A stretch of 12,389 nt of DNA from JAAYGT01 sp050252075 (GTDB taxonomy: Bacteria; Pseudomonadota; Gammaproteobacteria; Burkholderiales; Burkholderiaceae_B): the NCBI GenBank assembly GCA_050252075.1, contig JBFWLP010000099.1, positions 1 to 12,389 of the forward strand, written 5' to 3'. Position 1 is the stretch's first letter. The number at the start of each line of letters is the position of its first letter. The translations under genes were made by a program, and so were the position numbers. The notes beneath the pieces were generated by a model. That model was not told the DNA's origin and searched no databases. It saw nothing but the letters and a program-made list of their open reading frames with translations. Positions 6,577 through 12,389 of this stretch are shown piece after piece.

Positions 6577-7221
6577 ATGTCTACTTTTTTTCTCAGGCAG
6601 CGTTTGTTCGCAACCGTTCGCACCGTGCTTTGCGCCGGTGTCGCTGCATTTTCGGTAGCCGCAGCCAGTCCGGCCGGCGCCTCTTCCGCCAACTCTCAAC
6701 AAGGTAATTCCATGAACTCATCCCCCCGCGTCAACCTGCAAACCAATCTGGGCGACGTCGTTATTGAACTGAATGCCGAAAAAGCCCCGAAAACAGTCGA
6801 AAATTTCCTGACCTATGTGCGCGAAGGCTTTTACGACGGCACCATTTTCCACCGCATCATCAATAACTTCATGGTGCAGGGTGGTGGTTTCGATGCCGCC
6901 ATGAAACAAAAACAAACCCATGCCCCCATTGAAAACGAAGCCAACAACGGGCTGAAAAACGACCGCTATACCCTGGCCATGGCACGTACCGCCGATCCAC
7001 ATTCCGCCACGGCCCAGTTTTTCATCAACGTTGCCGACAACGATTTCCTGAATTTCACATCGCCCACTCCCAATGGCTGGGGCTATGCCGTGTTCGGCAA
7101 GGTGGTTGAGGGTACGGAAGTCATCGACAAGATGAAGGCGGTGAAAACAGGCAACCGCGGTTTCCACCAAGACGTCCCCGTGGATAACGTGGTCATCGAA
7201 AAGGCGAGCGTTGTCGAATAA
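6577..7221 (+). CDS. Peptidyl-prolyl cis-trans isomerase, cyclophilin type, with N-terminal signal-like extension
   Basis: Cyclophilin that speeds cis-trans isomerisation of Xaa-Pro bonds. The domain occupies about 51-214 of 214 residues: FHRIINNFMVQGG (91-103), the EANNGL segment, ARTADPHSATAQFFINV (136-152) and NGWGYAVFGKV (166-176). Active-site Arg93, Phe98, Met99, Gln101 and Phe148 are all present. The domain resembles cytoplasmic E. coli PpiB (164 residues) more than PpiA. Unlike PpiB it has a 45-50 residue extension with arginines at 7, 9 and 15, a hydrophobic run (VLCAGVAAFSVAAA, 17-30) and a possible signal-peptidase site after AGA (33-35), suggesting export. The first ATG has GGAAG 4 bases upstream; a second in-frame ATG at 6712 has AAGG 7 bases upstream and would yield a PpiB-sized cytoplasmic form. 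The 3' end overlaps lpxH by 11 bases. Confidence 0.92.
   Translation: MSTFFLRQRLFATVRTVLCAGVAAFSVAAASPAGASSANSQQGNSMNSSPRVNLQTNLGDVVIELNAEKAPKTVENFLTYVREGFYDGTIFHRIINNFMVQGGGFDAAMKQKQTHAPIENEANNGLKNDRYTLAMARTADPHSATAQFFINVADNDFLNFTSPTPNGWGYAVFGKVVEGTEVIDKMKAVKTGNRGFHQDVPVDNVVIEKASVVE
6712..7221 (+). other. ppiB: Possible internal start giving a cytoplasmic PpiB-length cyclophilin
   Basis: Met46 of the cyclophilin gene is encoded at 6712-6714, preceded by ACAAGG with a 7-base spacer. Starting here gives 169 residues without the signal-like extension, close to E. coli PpiB (164). One gene could thus supply both periplasmic and cytoplasmic isomerase. Alternatively only one start is real. The spacing and sequence are visible; dual use is inference. 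Confidence 0.45.
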
Positions 7222-7987
7222 TCTGGTTATTCGGGGCCGTTTGTGGCTGGCATCTGACATCCACCTGGGCCCGGACTGCCCGGAAACCGCCCGTGCGTTT
7301 TATTCTTTTCTTGAACACGCCCGGGACAACGCCGACGCCCTGGTGCTGTGCGGCGACATTTTCGAGGCCTGGATCGGCGACGACCAGGCAGAACATTCGC
7401 CACCGGCGTGGCTGGCGCAGGCGCTGCACCACCTTCGGCTTACCGCCAATCACCTGCCGCTCTGGATAGGCCGGGGCAATCGTGATTTTTTGATGGGCTC
7501 CCGCCTGATGCAGGCACTGGGGGCCCATCTGCTGCCTGACCGTGTGGTCATCGACACCGACGCGGGCCCCCTGCTGCTGTCGCACGGCGACGATTATTGC
7601 ACTGACGACCGCCGGTACCAGCAATTTCGGCGCTGGGTGCGAACCCCCTGGGTACAGCGTGTTTTTCTTGCCCTGCCGCTACCGCTACGCCGGGACATCG
7701 CCGCCCGTGCCCGTGCACGAAGCCGCCAGGCCACTCATCGGAAAATGGCCACTCTGCTCGACGTCAACCCCGACGCCGTGGCCAAAGCGTTTCAGGACAC
7801 AGCGGTTCAATGGATGGTGCACGGGCATACGCACCGGCCGGCGCGCCACCGGCATACCGTTCAGGGGCGCGAATGCACACGCATTGTGCTGCCCGATTGG
7901 GATTACGATCACGCCCCGACGCGTGGTGGGTGGGCCAGTGTGGATACCGGCGGCATCACCTTGCACACCTACACTAGCCCTGGCTGA
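7211..7987 (+). CDS. lpxH: UDP-2,3-diacylglucosamine diphosphatase
   Basis: Cleaves UDP-2,3-diacylglucosamine to lipid X and UMP, an essential step of lipid A synthesis at the inner face of the cytoplasmic membrane. The 258-residue calcineurin-type metallophosphatase shows all metal-site motifs: DIHLG (Asp16, His18), CGDIFEAWIGDD (Asp49), GNRDF (Asn90), LSHGDDYCTDD (His125) and VHGHTHRP (His206, His208). These correspond to Asp8, His10, Asp41, Asn79, His114, His195 and His197 of E. coli LpxH (240 residues). The start is TTG at 7211, supported by AAGGCGAG six bases upstream and by the short distance to DIHLG; no ATG or GTG lies in frame before that motif. It overlaps the cyclophilin stop by 11 bases, implying translational coupling, and overlaps uppP tail to tail by 14 bases. 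Confidence 0.95.
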   Translation: MSNNLVIRGRLWLASDIHLGPDCPETARAFYSFLEHARDNADALVLCGDIFEAWIGDDQAEHSPPAWLAQALHHLRLTANHLPLWIGRGNRDFLMGSRLMQALGAHLLPDRVVIDTDAGPLLLSHGDDYCTDDRRYQQFRRWVRTPWVQRVFLALPLPLRRDIAARARARSRQATHRKMATLLDVNPDAVAKAFQDTAVQWMVHGHTHRPARHRHTVQGRECTRIVLPDWDYDHAPTRGGWASVDTGGITLHTYTSPG

Positions 7988-8870
7988 AAAGCCATGCAGC
8001 CAGCACGGCGCCCAAGGCAATGCGATACCACGCAAAAGGGCGGTAGGTGCGCCTGGCCACGAAACGCAATACCGCGCGTACCACGAAAAGCGCGCTGACG
8101 AATGCGGCCACAAAGCCGACGATAATGGCATCCACCTGGCCCGAGGTAAGGGCCGCGCTATTGCGATACAGGTCGTACACGGTGGCGGCCAGCATGGTGG
8201 GCATGGCCAGAAAAAACGAAAATTCCGTGGCGGTGTGCCGCTGGATGCCGGCCATCATGCCACTGATAATCGTAGCCCCGGATCGCGATGTTCCGGGCAC
8301 CATGGCCAGGCACTGCGCCACACCCACCACCAGCGCCTGCCTCCATGTAATGTCTTCCAGACGATGCGCTGTCGCACGCTGGCTGGCCACCGAGTCATCG
8401 GTGCCGGCAACATGGGCGACTGATGCACCGGCCGCACCGCCGGGAATGGTCTTGGCATACTGCGGTTTGCGTTCCACCCACAACATGATGAGACCACCTC
8501 CCACCAGGGTGAACACGAAGACAGCGGGGTGGTGGAACAGCATTTTTATGTAGCTTATGAGCAAAGCCCCCACCACCGCAGCCGGCAGAAAGGCAATGAG
8601 CAGGTTGCGGGCGAACAAAAGCTCGGTGCGCTGCCCCTGCAGCACTCCTCGCATCAGTTGCCACAACCGGACGCGAAAGATCCACATGACCGCCAGAATC
8701 GAACCGAACTGGATGACCACTTCGAAGACCTTGGCGTCGCTGGAGTAAAAGTTGATCCAGTCGCCAATAATGAGCAAATGCGCCGTGCTGGATACAGGAA
8801 TGAACTCGGTAAAGCCCTCGACAACGCCCAGGAAAAACGCCTTCAGCAAAAACAGAAACGATGCATCCAT
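7974..8870 (-). CDS. uppP: Undecaprenyl-diphosphatase (BacA family)
   Basis: Integral membrane phosphatase that converts undecaprenyl diphosphate to the monophosphate, recycling the lipid carrier for peptidoglycan and other surface polymers; overexpression is linked with bacitracin resistance. Of 298 residues, the first motif VEGFTEFIPVSSTAH (17-31) holds the conserved glutamates (18, 22), Ser28 and His31; the second is VPGTSRSGATI (191-201) with the essential Arg197. Hydrophobic segments throughout fit a multi-pass protein. It is longer than E. coli UppP (273) because of a hydrophilic loop at about 138-172 between membrane segments; the rest aligns with the family. It lies 16 bases after suhB, likely in one transcript. 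Its last 14 bases overlap the antiparallel lpxH 3' end, leaving no room for an intergenic terminator. Confidence 0.96.
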   Translation of the reverse strand: MDASFLFLLKAFFLGVVEGFTEFIPVSSTAHLLIIGDWINFYSSDAKVFEVVIQFGSILAVMWIFRVRLWQLMRGVLQGQRTELLFARNLLIAFLPAAVVGALLISYIKMLFHHPAVFVFTLVGGGLIMLWVERKPQYAKTIPGGAAGASVAHVAGTDDSVASQRATAHRLEDITWRQALVVGVAQCLAMVPGTSRSGATIISGMMAGIQRHTATEFSFFLAMPTMLAATVYDLYRNSAALTSGQVDAIIVGFVAAFVSALFVVRAVLRFVARRTYRPFAWYRIALGAVLAAWLFSQG

Positions 8871-8886
8871 GCCGCAGCCGATTCCG

Positions 8887-9678
8887 TTAGCGGTTCAGGT
8901 ACGCGAGCATGGTCGGAAACAACTTGGGCGTTGCGGCGAGCACGCTGCCGCTTTTCATCCAGCTTTGCTCGCCCTGGAAATCGGCAATCAAGCCGCCGGC
9001 CTCCATGACCAGCAGCCCGCCGGCGGCGAGGTCCCAGGGCTTCAGGTTGGTGCCGCAAAAACCGTCAAGGCGCCCGCTGGCCACATAGGCCAGTTCCAGA
9101 ACGGTTGACCCCATGCGCCGGACGGCGGCGCATTCGGACAGCATGTCGGAAAAACGTGCGCCTGTGGTGACGGCGGATCCCGAACCGGGAACGTGGGTAC
9201 CGATGAGCGCATCGTGATATTGACGTTGTCCGGAAACACGCACCCGGCGGTCGTTCAGAAACGCGCCGCCACCGCGTGTAGCGGTGAACATTTCATTGCG
9301 CGCGGGGTCGTACACTACGGCCTGGGTGATCTGGCCGCGATGCACAAGCGCAATGGACACCGCATAGGTGGGAAAGCCGTGAATGAAATTGGTGGTGCCG
9401 TCGAGCGGGTCGATAACCCACTGGTACTCGGCCTGATCGGCCTCGCCCTGGCCGTCGGCCAGATGCGTGCCCGATTCCTCGCACAAGAATCCGTGCGCCG
9501 GGTACGCTGTTTTCAGGATGTCGATAATGGCCTCTTCGGCGGCATGATCGATTTCCGTGACATAATTCTTGGGCCCCTTGCGCGCTACAGAAAGGCGTTC
9601 CAGGTCCAGGCTGGCGCGGTTGATGATTGCGCCGGCACGGCGAGCCGCCTTGATGGCGGTGTTGAGCATGGGGTGCAT
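8887..9678 (-). CDS. suhB: Inositol-1-monophosphatase family protein (SuhB)
   Basis: Mg-dependent phosphatase of the inositol monophosphatase superfamily. In E. coli SuhB also acts with the NusB/NusE/NusG antitermination complex on ribosomal RNA operons; whether both roles hold here is unknown. The 263-residue protein (E. coli 267) has the metal-binding set complete: CEESG (66-70), WVIDPLDGTTNF (87-98, with Asp90 and Asp93) and KPWDLAAGGLLVMEAGG (213-229, with Asp216). The N-terminus MHPMLN is the family start, so the first ATG is preferred to Met4; CGGAA lies upstream. It is divergent from trmJ across 42 bases and is followed by uppP at 16 bases. Nothing is odd in the frame. Confidence 0.94.
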   Translation of the reverse strand: MHPMLNTAIKAARRAGAIINRASLDLERLSVARKGPKNYVTEIDHAAEEAIIDILKTAYPAHGFLCEESGTHLADGQGEADQAEYQWVIDPLDGTTNFIHGFPTYAVSIALVHRGQITQAVVYDPARNEMFTATRGGGAFLNDRRVRVSGQRQYHDALIGTHVPGSGSAVTTGARFSDMLSECAAVRRMGSTVLELAYVASGRLDGFCGTNLKPWDLAAGGLLVMEAGGLIADFQGEQSWMKSGSVLAATPKLFPTMLAYLNR

Positions 9679-9713
9679 AAAATTCCGTCGTAAATAAAGA
9701 TCGCTAAACCACT

Positions 9714-9741
9714 ATTTTAAATGACTCCAGCCATTTCCCAA
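9714..9741 (-). promoter_or_regulatory. Candidate promoter for suhB-uppP
   Basis: On the minus strand TTGGGA (9736-9741) and TAAAAT (9714-9719) are spaced by 16 bases, matching consensus at four and five positions. The leader to the suhB ATG would be about 28 bases. The -35 element lies inside the first codons of trmJ, so the divergent genes share their control region. Prediction by eye. Confidence 0.35.
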
Positions 9742-10527
9742 GAACCTCCCGATTTATTTGATCGCGTACGATTCATCATGGTCAGCCCAAGCCATCCCGG
9801 CAACGTCGGTTCGGCGGCGCGGGCAATCAAGACCATGGGGTTTTCGCGGCTTGGTCTGGTGGCCCCCAAACTGCCACACATCAAGACCCAGCCCGATGCC
9901 ATTGCCTTGGCCAGTGGCGCCACCGACGTGCTGGAACAGGCTGAAATCTTCGATACGCTGTCCCAGGCGCTGGCCCCCGCCACACTGGCATTTGCCCTGA
10001 CCGCGCGCGCCCGGGTACTGGGCCCGCCTGCCTGCGACATCCGGGAAGCGGCCGTGCTGGGGCAACGCCAACTTCACACGCACCCGGGCGAAATTGCCAT
10101 TGTTCTGGGCACTGAAAAATCGGGGCTCACCAATGAAGACATAGCCTTGTGCCAGCGAGTTTGCCACATTCCGGCCAACCCGCTGTACAGTTCGCTGAAT
10201 GTAGCAGCTGCACTTCAGCTGGCCGCATGGGAAATGCGCTATGCCCTGGCAACCGCCCAGGCATTGCCCCTGCTGCCCTCCACCGAGGGGGAGCTCGACC
10301 CAGGCAGCCTGCCCGCACCGAACGAAAAAATCCAGGCTTTTCTGACGCACTGGGAACAGGCCATCACCGAGGTCAGGTTTCTTGATCCGCAACATCCGAA
10401 AAAACTGATGCCGCGAATGCGGCACCTGTTCAGCCGGGCGGCCATGAGCCACGACGACGTTGACATGCTGCGCGGCCTGTGTACCGCCATGATCAAGGCA
10501 GCACGCAAGGCCTGGCCCGGCACCTGA
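9721..10527 (+). CDS. trmJ: tRNA (cytidine/uridine-32-2'-O-)-methyltransferase
   Basis: SPOUT-class methyltransferase adding a 2'-O-methyl group, from S-adenosylmethionine, to position 32 of the tRNA anticodon loop. The 268-residue protein (E. coli TrmJ 246) has the three motifs of the family: SHPGNVGSAARAIKTMGF (24-41, with Asn28 and Arg34), EIAIVLGTEKSGLTNED (124-140) and PLYSSLNVAAALQLAAWE (154-171), which forms the trefoil-knot cofactor site. A helical tail (about 200-262) is typical of TrmJ rather than TrmL. The ATG at 9721 gives ten residues more than E. coli before the first strand; no Shine-Dalgarno sequence is visible. The next ATG at 9778 would cut off that strand and is rejected. 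The sister family TrmH (position 18) is less likely. Confidence 0.92.
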   Translation: MTPAISQEPPDLFDRVRFIMVSPSHPGNVGSAARAIKTMGFSRLGLVAPKLPHIKTQPDAIALASGATDVLEQAEIFDTLSQALAPATLAFALTARARVLGPPACDIREAAVLGQRQLHTHPGEIAIVLGTEKSGLTNEDIALCQRVCHIPANPLYSSLNVAAALQLAAWEMRYALATAQALPLLPSTEGELDPGSLPAPNEKIQAFLTHWEQAITEVRFLDPQHPKKLMPRMRHLFSRAAMSHDDVDMLRGLCTAMIKAARKAWPGT

Positions 10528-10536
10528 GCCCGGGCC

Positions 10537-10559
10537 GAGCCGGGGCGCCCGCCCGGTTC
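10537..10559. terminator. GC-rich hairpin between convergent trmJ and pcaJ
   Basis: The 37-base gap between the two stop codons holds an 8-bp stem (GAGCCGGG with CCCGGTTC, one G-T wobble) and a 7-base loop. It lies where a bidirectional terminator is expected, but neither strand has a T run after it, so intrinsic termination would be weak. Confidence 0.35.
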
Positions 10560-10564
10560 CCGGC

Positions 10565-11212
10565 TTAGTCGCCGGCCCAGGGCCGGACGTTCAGGCCGGT
10601 AAGACGGGAAAGTTCTTCAATACCCGCCCCCGATACATCGTCGCGCAAATACACCTGACCATCGGCCAGTTCAAATACGGCAAGATCGGTGTAAACGCGT
10701 TTGACGCATTTGACACCGGTCAGGGGGTACGTGCACTGGTCGACCAGCTTGCTCTTGCCGTCGCGGGTGAGCAATTCCATCAGCACGAATACCGACCGCG
10801 CGCCGATGGCCAGGTCCATGGCCCCGCCCACCGCCGGAATGGCGCTTGCTTCCCCGGTGTGCCAGTTGGCCAGATCACCTGAGCGCGACACCTGAAAGGC
10901 CCCCAGAACGCAGATATCAAGGTGGCCGCCGCGCATCATGGCGAAGGAATCGGCGTGATGAAAATAGGCGCCTCCCGGCAACAGGGTGACCGGCTGCTTT
11001 CCTGCGTTGATCAGATCCCAGTCTTCTTCGCCCTTGGGGGGTGCCGCCCCCATGCCAATGACCCCGTTTTCTGAATGCAGCATGATCTCGCGATCGGCCG
11101 GAAGGTAGTTGCCCACCTTGGTCGGCAAGCCGATCCCCAGATTGACAACACTGCCTTCGGGAATATCTTGTGCCACCCGGGCGGCCATCTGCTCACGATT
11201 CAAAGGGGTCAT
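10565..11212 (-). CDS. pcaJ: 3-oxoadipate CoA-transferase subunit B
   Basis: Beta subunit of a class I CoA-transferase. With subunit A it transfers CoA from succinyl-CoA to 3-oxoadipate, the penultimate step of the beta-ketoadipate pathway for protocatechuate or catechol. The 215-residue protein has NLGIGLPTKVGNYL (24-37) and the active-site HSENGVIGMG (46-55), with Glu48 as the covalent CoA-thioester residue. It then has GGHLDICVLGAFQVS and GDLANW. Overall it closely resembles Pseudomonas putida PcaJ as I recall it. A role with acetoacetate (ScoB-type) cannot be excluded by sequence alone. Translation is coupled to pcaI through an ATGA overlap, with AGGAG 8 bases before the ATG. No other pca or cat gene is seen in the window. 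Confidence 0.85.
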   Translation of the reverse strand: MTPLNREQMAARVAQDIPEGSVVNLGIGLPTKVGNYLPADREIMLHSENGVIGMGAAPPKGEEDWDLINAGKQPVTLLPGGAYFHHADSFAMMRGGHLDICVLGAFQVSRSGDLANWHTGEASAIPAVGGAMDLAIGARSVFVLMELLTRDGKSKLVDQCTYPLTGVKCVKRVYTDLAVFELADGQVYLRDDVSGAGIEELSRLTGLNVRPWAGD

Positions 11213-11880
11213 TTCGCTTCTCCTACGGTAACGACACGCTGCACAAACAAGCCGGGGGTGACAATGGCTTCGGGATCAAGATCGCCCAGCGGCACTACGG
11301 CAGCAACCTGCGCAATGGTGGTGCGCGCCGCCATGGCCATAATGGGCCCGAAATTGCGCGCTGTCTTCCGGTACATCAGGTTGCCCCAGCGATCGGCGGT
11401 TTGAGCCTTGATGAGCGAATAATCGGCATGCAGCGGATACTCCAGCACGTACTCCCGACCGTTGATGACACGCGTTTCCTTGCCTTCGGCCAAAGGCGTT
11501 CCGACGCTGGTGGGCGTGTAGAAGGCGCCGATACCGGCGCCGGCCGCCCGAATACGCTCGGCCAGGTTGCCTTGCGGCACCAGCTCAAGCTCGATTTTCC
11601 CCGCATGGTACAGGCCGTCGAAAATTTGCGAGTCGGCCTGACGGGGAAACGAGCAAATAATTTTTCGCACCCGCCCCGCCCCCAGCAGCGCGGCCAGCCC
11701 GGTTTCACCGTTGCCGGCATTATTGTTGATAACGACCAGATCGGTGGCGCCTTGCTCGATGAGCGCCGCGATGAGGTCGTTGGGCTGGCCGGCAGTACCG
11801 AATCCGCCAATCATAATGGTGGACCCGTCGGAAATGCCCTGAACGGCCTCCTGAAGGCTGGGAACGAGTTTGGAAATCAT
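11209..11880 (-). CDS. pcaI: 3-oxoadipate CoA-transferase subunit A
   Basis: Alpha subunit of the same CoA-transferase, providing the CoA-binding part. From the chosen ATG it has 223 residues, near the 231 of P. putida PcaI. The GGFGTAGQP motif (25-33) is the CoA-transferase subunit A signature; SNNAGNG-like NNNAGNGETGLAAL, CSFPRQADS, PQGNLAERIRAAG and RKTARNFGPIMAMAA are shared with PcaI. An upstream in-frame start at 11937 would add 19 residues, but it runs through the hairpin at 11916-11936; the ATG at 11880 has AGGA six bases upstream and gives the family N-terminus, so it is preferred. Its stop overlaps the pcaJ start by 4 bases. A 3-oxoacid (acetoacetate) specificity is the main alternative. 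Confidence 0.86.
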   Translation of the reverse strand: MISKLVPSLQEAVQGISDGSTIMIGGFGTAGQPNDLIAALIEQGATDLVVINNNAGNGETGLAALLGAGRVRKIICSFPRQADSQIFDGLYHAGKIELELVPQGNLAERIRAAGAGIGAFYTPTSVGTPLAEGKETRVINGREYVLEYPLHADYSLIKAQTADRWGNLMYRKTARNFGPIMAMAARTTIAQVAAVVPLGDLDPEAIVTPGLFVQRVVTVGEAK

Positions 11881-11904
11881 AGCGTGTCCTGCTTCGTTTG
11901 CACG

Positions 11905-11936
11905 ATAAATAACAATGGCCGGCCCAGGGCCGGCCA
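11905..11936 (-). terminator. Strong hairpin with T-rich tail between solute-binding gene and pcaI
   Basis: A perfect inverted repeat at 11916-11936 has 10-bp arms (TGGCCGGCCC and its complement) around one central base. On the minus strand it is followed by TTGTTATTTAT. This looks like a rho-independent terminator or attenuator 20 bases beyond the solute-binding gene. Only 35 bases separate it from the pcaI ATG. It could end that transcript, lower pcaIJ expression, or protect the upstream mRNA. Confidence 0.65.
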
Positions 11937-11956
11937 CCCAAAGAGAAAAAACCTTA

Positions 11957-12389
11957 TCAGTCGACCGTCGCGCCCGAGGCCTTCACCACTTTGGCCCAGC
12001 CATCCACTTCGGACTTGATGAAATCGCCAAACTGGGCGGGCGTGGTGTCGGCGGGAACCGCACCCAGGCCGGCTAGTTGATTGCGCACATCGGGCTTGGC
12101 CAAGGCATCGCGGATAGCCTTGTTCAGTTTGTCCACGACATCGGAAGGCGTGCCCTTCGGTGCCAGAACACCGAACCACGAGGAAACGTCAAACGACGGG
12201 AAGCCTGACTCTTTCATGGTGGGCAGATCGGGGGCTGTATCTGAGCGTGTTGCCGTGGTAACGGCCAGCGCCCGCAACTTGCCGCCTTCTACAGGCGGCC
12301 AGGCCGAGGGCATGTTGTCGAACAGGTAATCAACCTGTCCGCCGATCAGAGCGGCGATGGCGGGAGCACTGCCCGTATAGGGAATATGC
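11957..12389 (-). CDS. Bug/TctC-family periplasmic solute-binding protein (C-terminal part)
   Basis: Extracytoplasmic solute receptor of the tripartite tricarboxylate transporter type (TctC/Bug family), which binds small, usually carboxylated, ligands in the periplasm. Only the last 143 residues are in the window; the gene starts beyond the right edge, and the first complete codon is at 12386-12388. The visible part carries family signatures: HIPYTGSAPAIAALIGGQVD at its beginning, then LFDNMPSAWP, GKLRALAVTTATRS, DLPTMKESGFP and SSWFGVLAPKGTP. The ligand-binding core and signal peptide cannot be seen. No TctA/TctB membrane genes are in the window, though they may lie to the right; many Bug genes are orphans. 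Position before pcaIJ suggests uptake of an aromatic acid or related carboxylate, an inference only. Confidence 0.9.
   Translation of the reverse strand, partial: HIPYTGSAPAIAALIGGQVDYLFDNMPSAWPPVEGGKLRALAVTTATRSDTAPDLPTMKESGFPSFDVSSWFGVLAPKGTPSDVVDKLNKAIRDALAKPDVRNQLAGLGAVPADTTPAQFGDFIKSEVDGWAKVVKASGATVD

Noticed and set aside
11881..11937. Upstream start for pcaI
   Set aside because: The extension would translate through the hairpin and lacks family similarity; the ATG at 11880 has a good AGGA site.
11170..12018. A 282-codon plus-strand open frame across pcaJ, pcaI and the following gap
   Set aside because: Antisense to well-conserved CoA-transferase genes and without family features; a codon-bias shadow.
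1..12389. tRNA genes, CRISPR arrays, insertion sequences, phage or defence genes
   Set aside because: None seen by eye: no tandem spaced repeats, no transposase motifs, no tRNA cloverleaf in the intergenic gaps, and nearly every base lies in a recognised core gene.

Overview
The window looks like a housekeeping stretch of a high-GC betaproteobacterial chromosome, most likely Burkholderiales and probably family Alcaligenaceae (Bordetella/Pusillimonas-like). The grounds are the gene set and order as I know them (lysC, tilS, accA, an AlkA-type glycosylase, cysS; then a TPR protein, a cyclophilin and lpxH), the strong protein similarity I recognise to that group, and a Bug/TctC-type solute-binding protein, a family greatly expanded there. 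No database search was possible, so the taxon is an inference.

Layout. (1) 37-5557, minus strand: cysS > DNA-3-methyladenine glycosylase > accA > tilS > lysC, with gaps of 12, 34, 15 and 66 bases, plausibly one operon read leftwards. (2) 5558-5783: a 226-base divergent intergenic region with candidate promoters for both sides. (3) 5784-7987, plus strand: a secreted TPR protein, a cyclophilin and lpxH; the last two overlap. (4) 7974-9678, minus strand: suhB > uppP; uppP overlaps lpxH tail to tail by 14 bases. (5) 9721-10527, plus strand: trmJ, divergent from suhB across 42 bases. (6) 10565-12389, minus strand: a Bug-family solute-binding protein (5' end outside the window), then pcaI and pcaJ, which overlap by 4 bases. 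Coding density is about 95 percent and no stretch over 300 bases lacks a gene.

Functions. The left block combines amino-acid synthesis (lysC), the first committed step of fatty acid synthesis (accA), translation fidelity (tilS, cysS) and alkylation repair. The middle block is envelope biogenesis: proline isomerisation, the LpxH step of lipid A synthesis and recycling of undecaprenyl diphosphate (uppP), plus suhB and a tRNA methyltransferase. The right end is catabolic: 3-oxoadipate activation next to a periplasmic solute-binding protein.

I found no mobile element, CRISPR array, RNA gene, phage gene or defence system, and nothing that I would call a new system. The points worth a second look are small-scale: possible internal translation starts giving second products from lysC and from the cyclophilin gene; a hairpin with the accA stop codon in its loop; a perfect 10-bp-arm hairpin between the solute-binding gene and pcaIJ; and overlapping face-to-face promoter candidates between cysS and the TPR gene.
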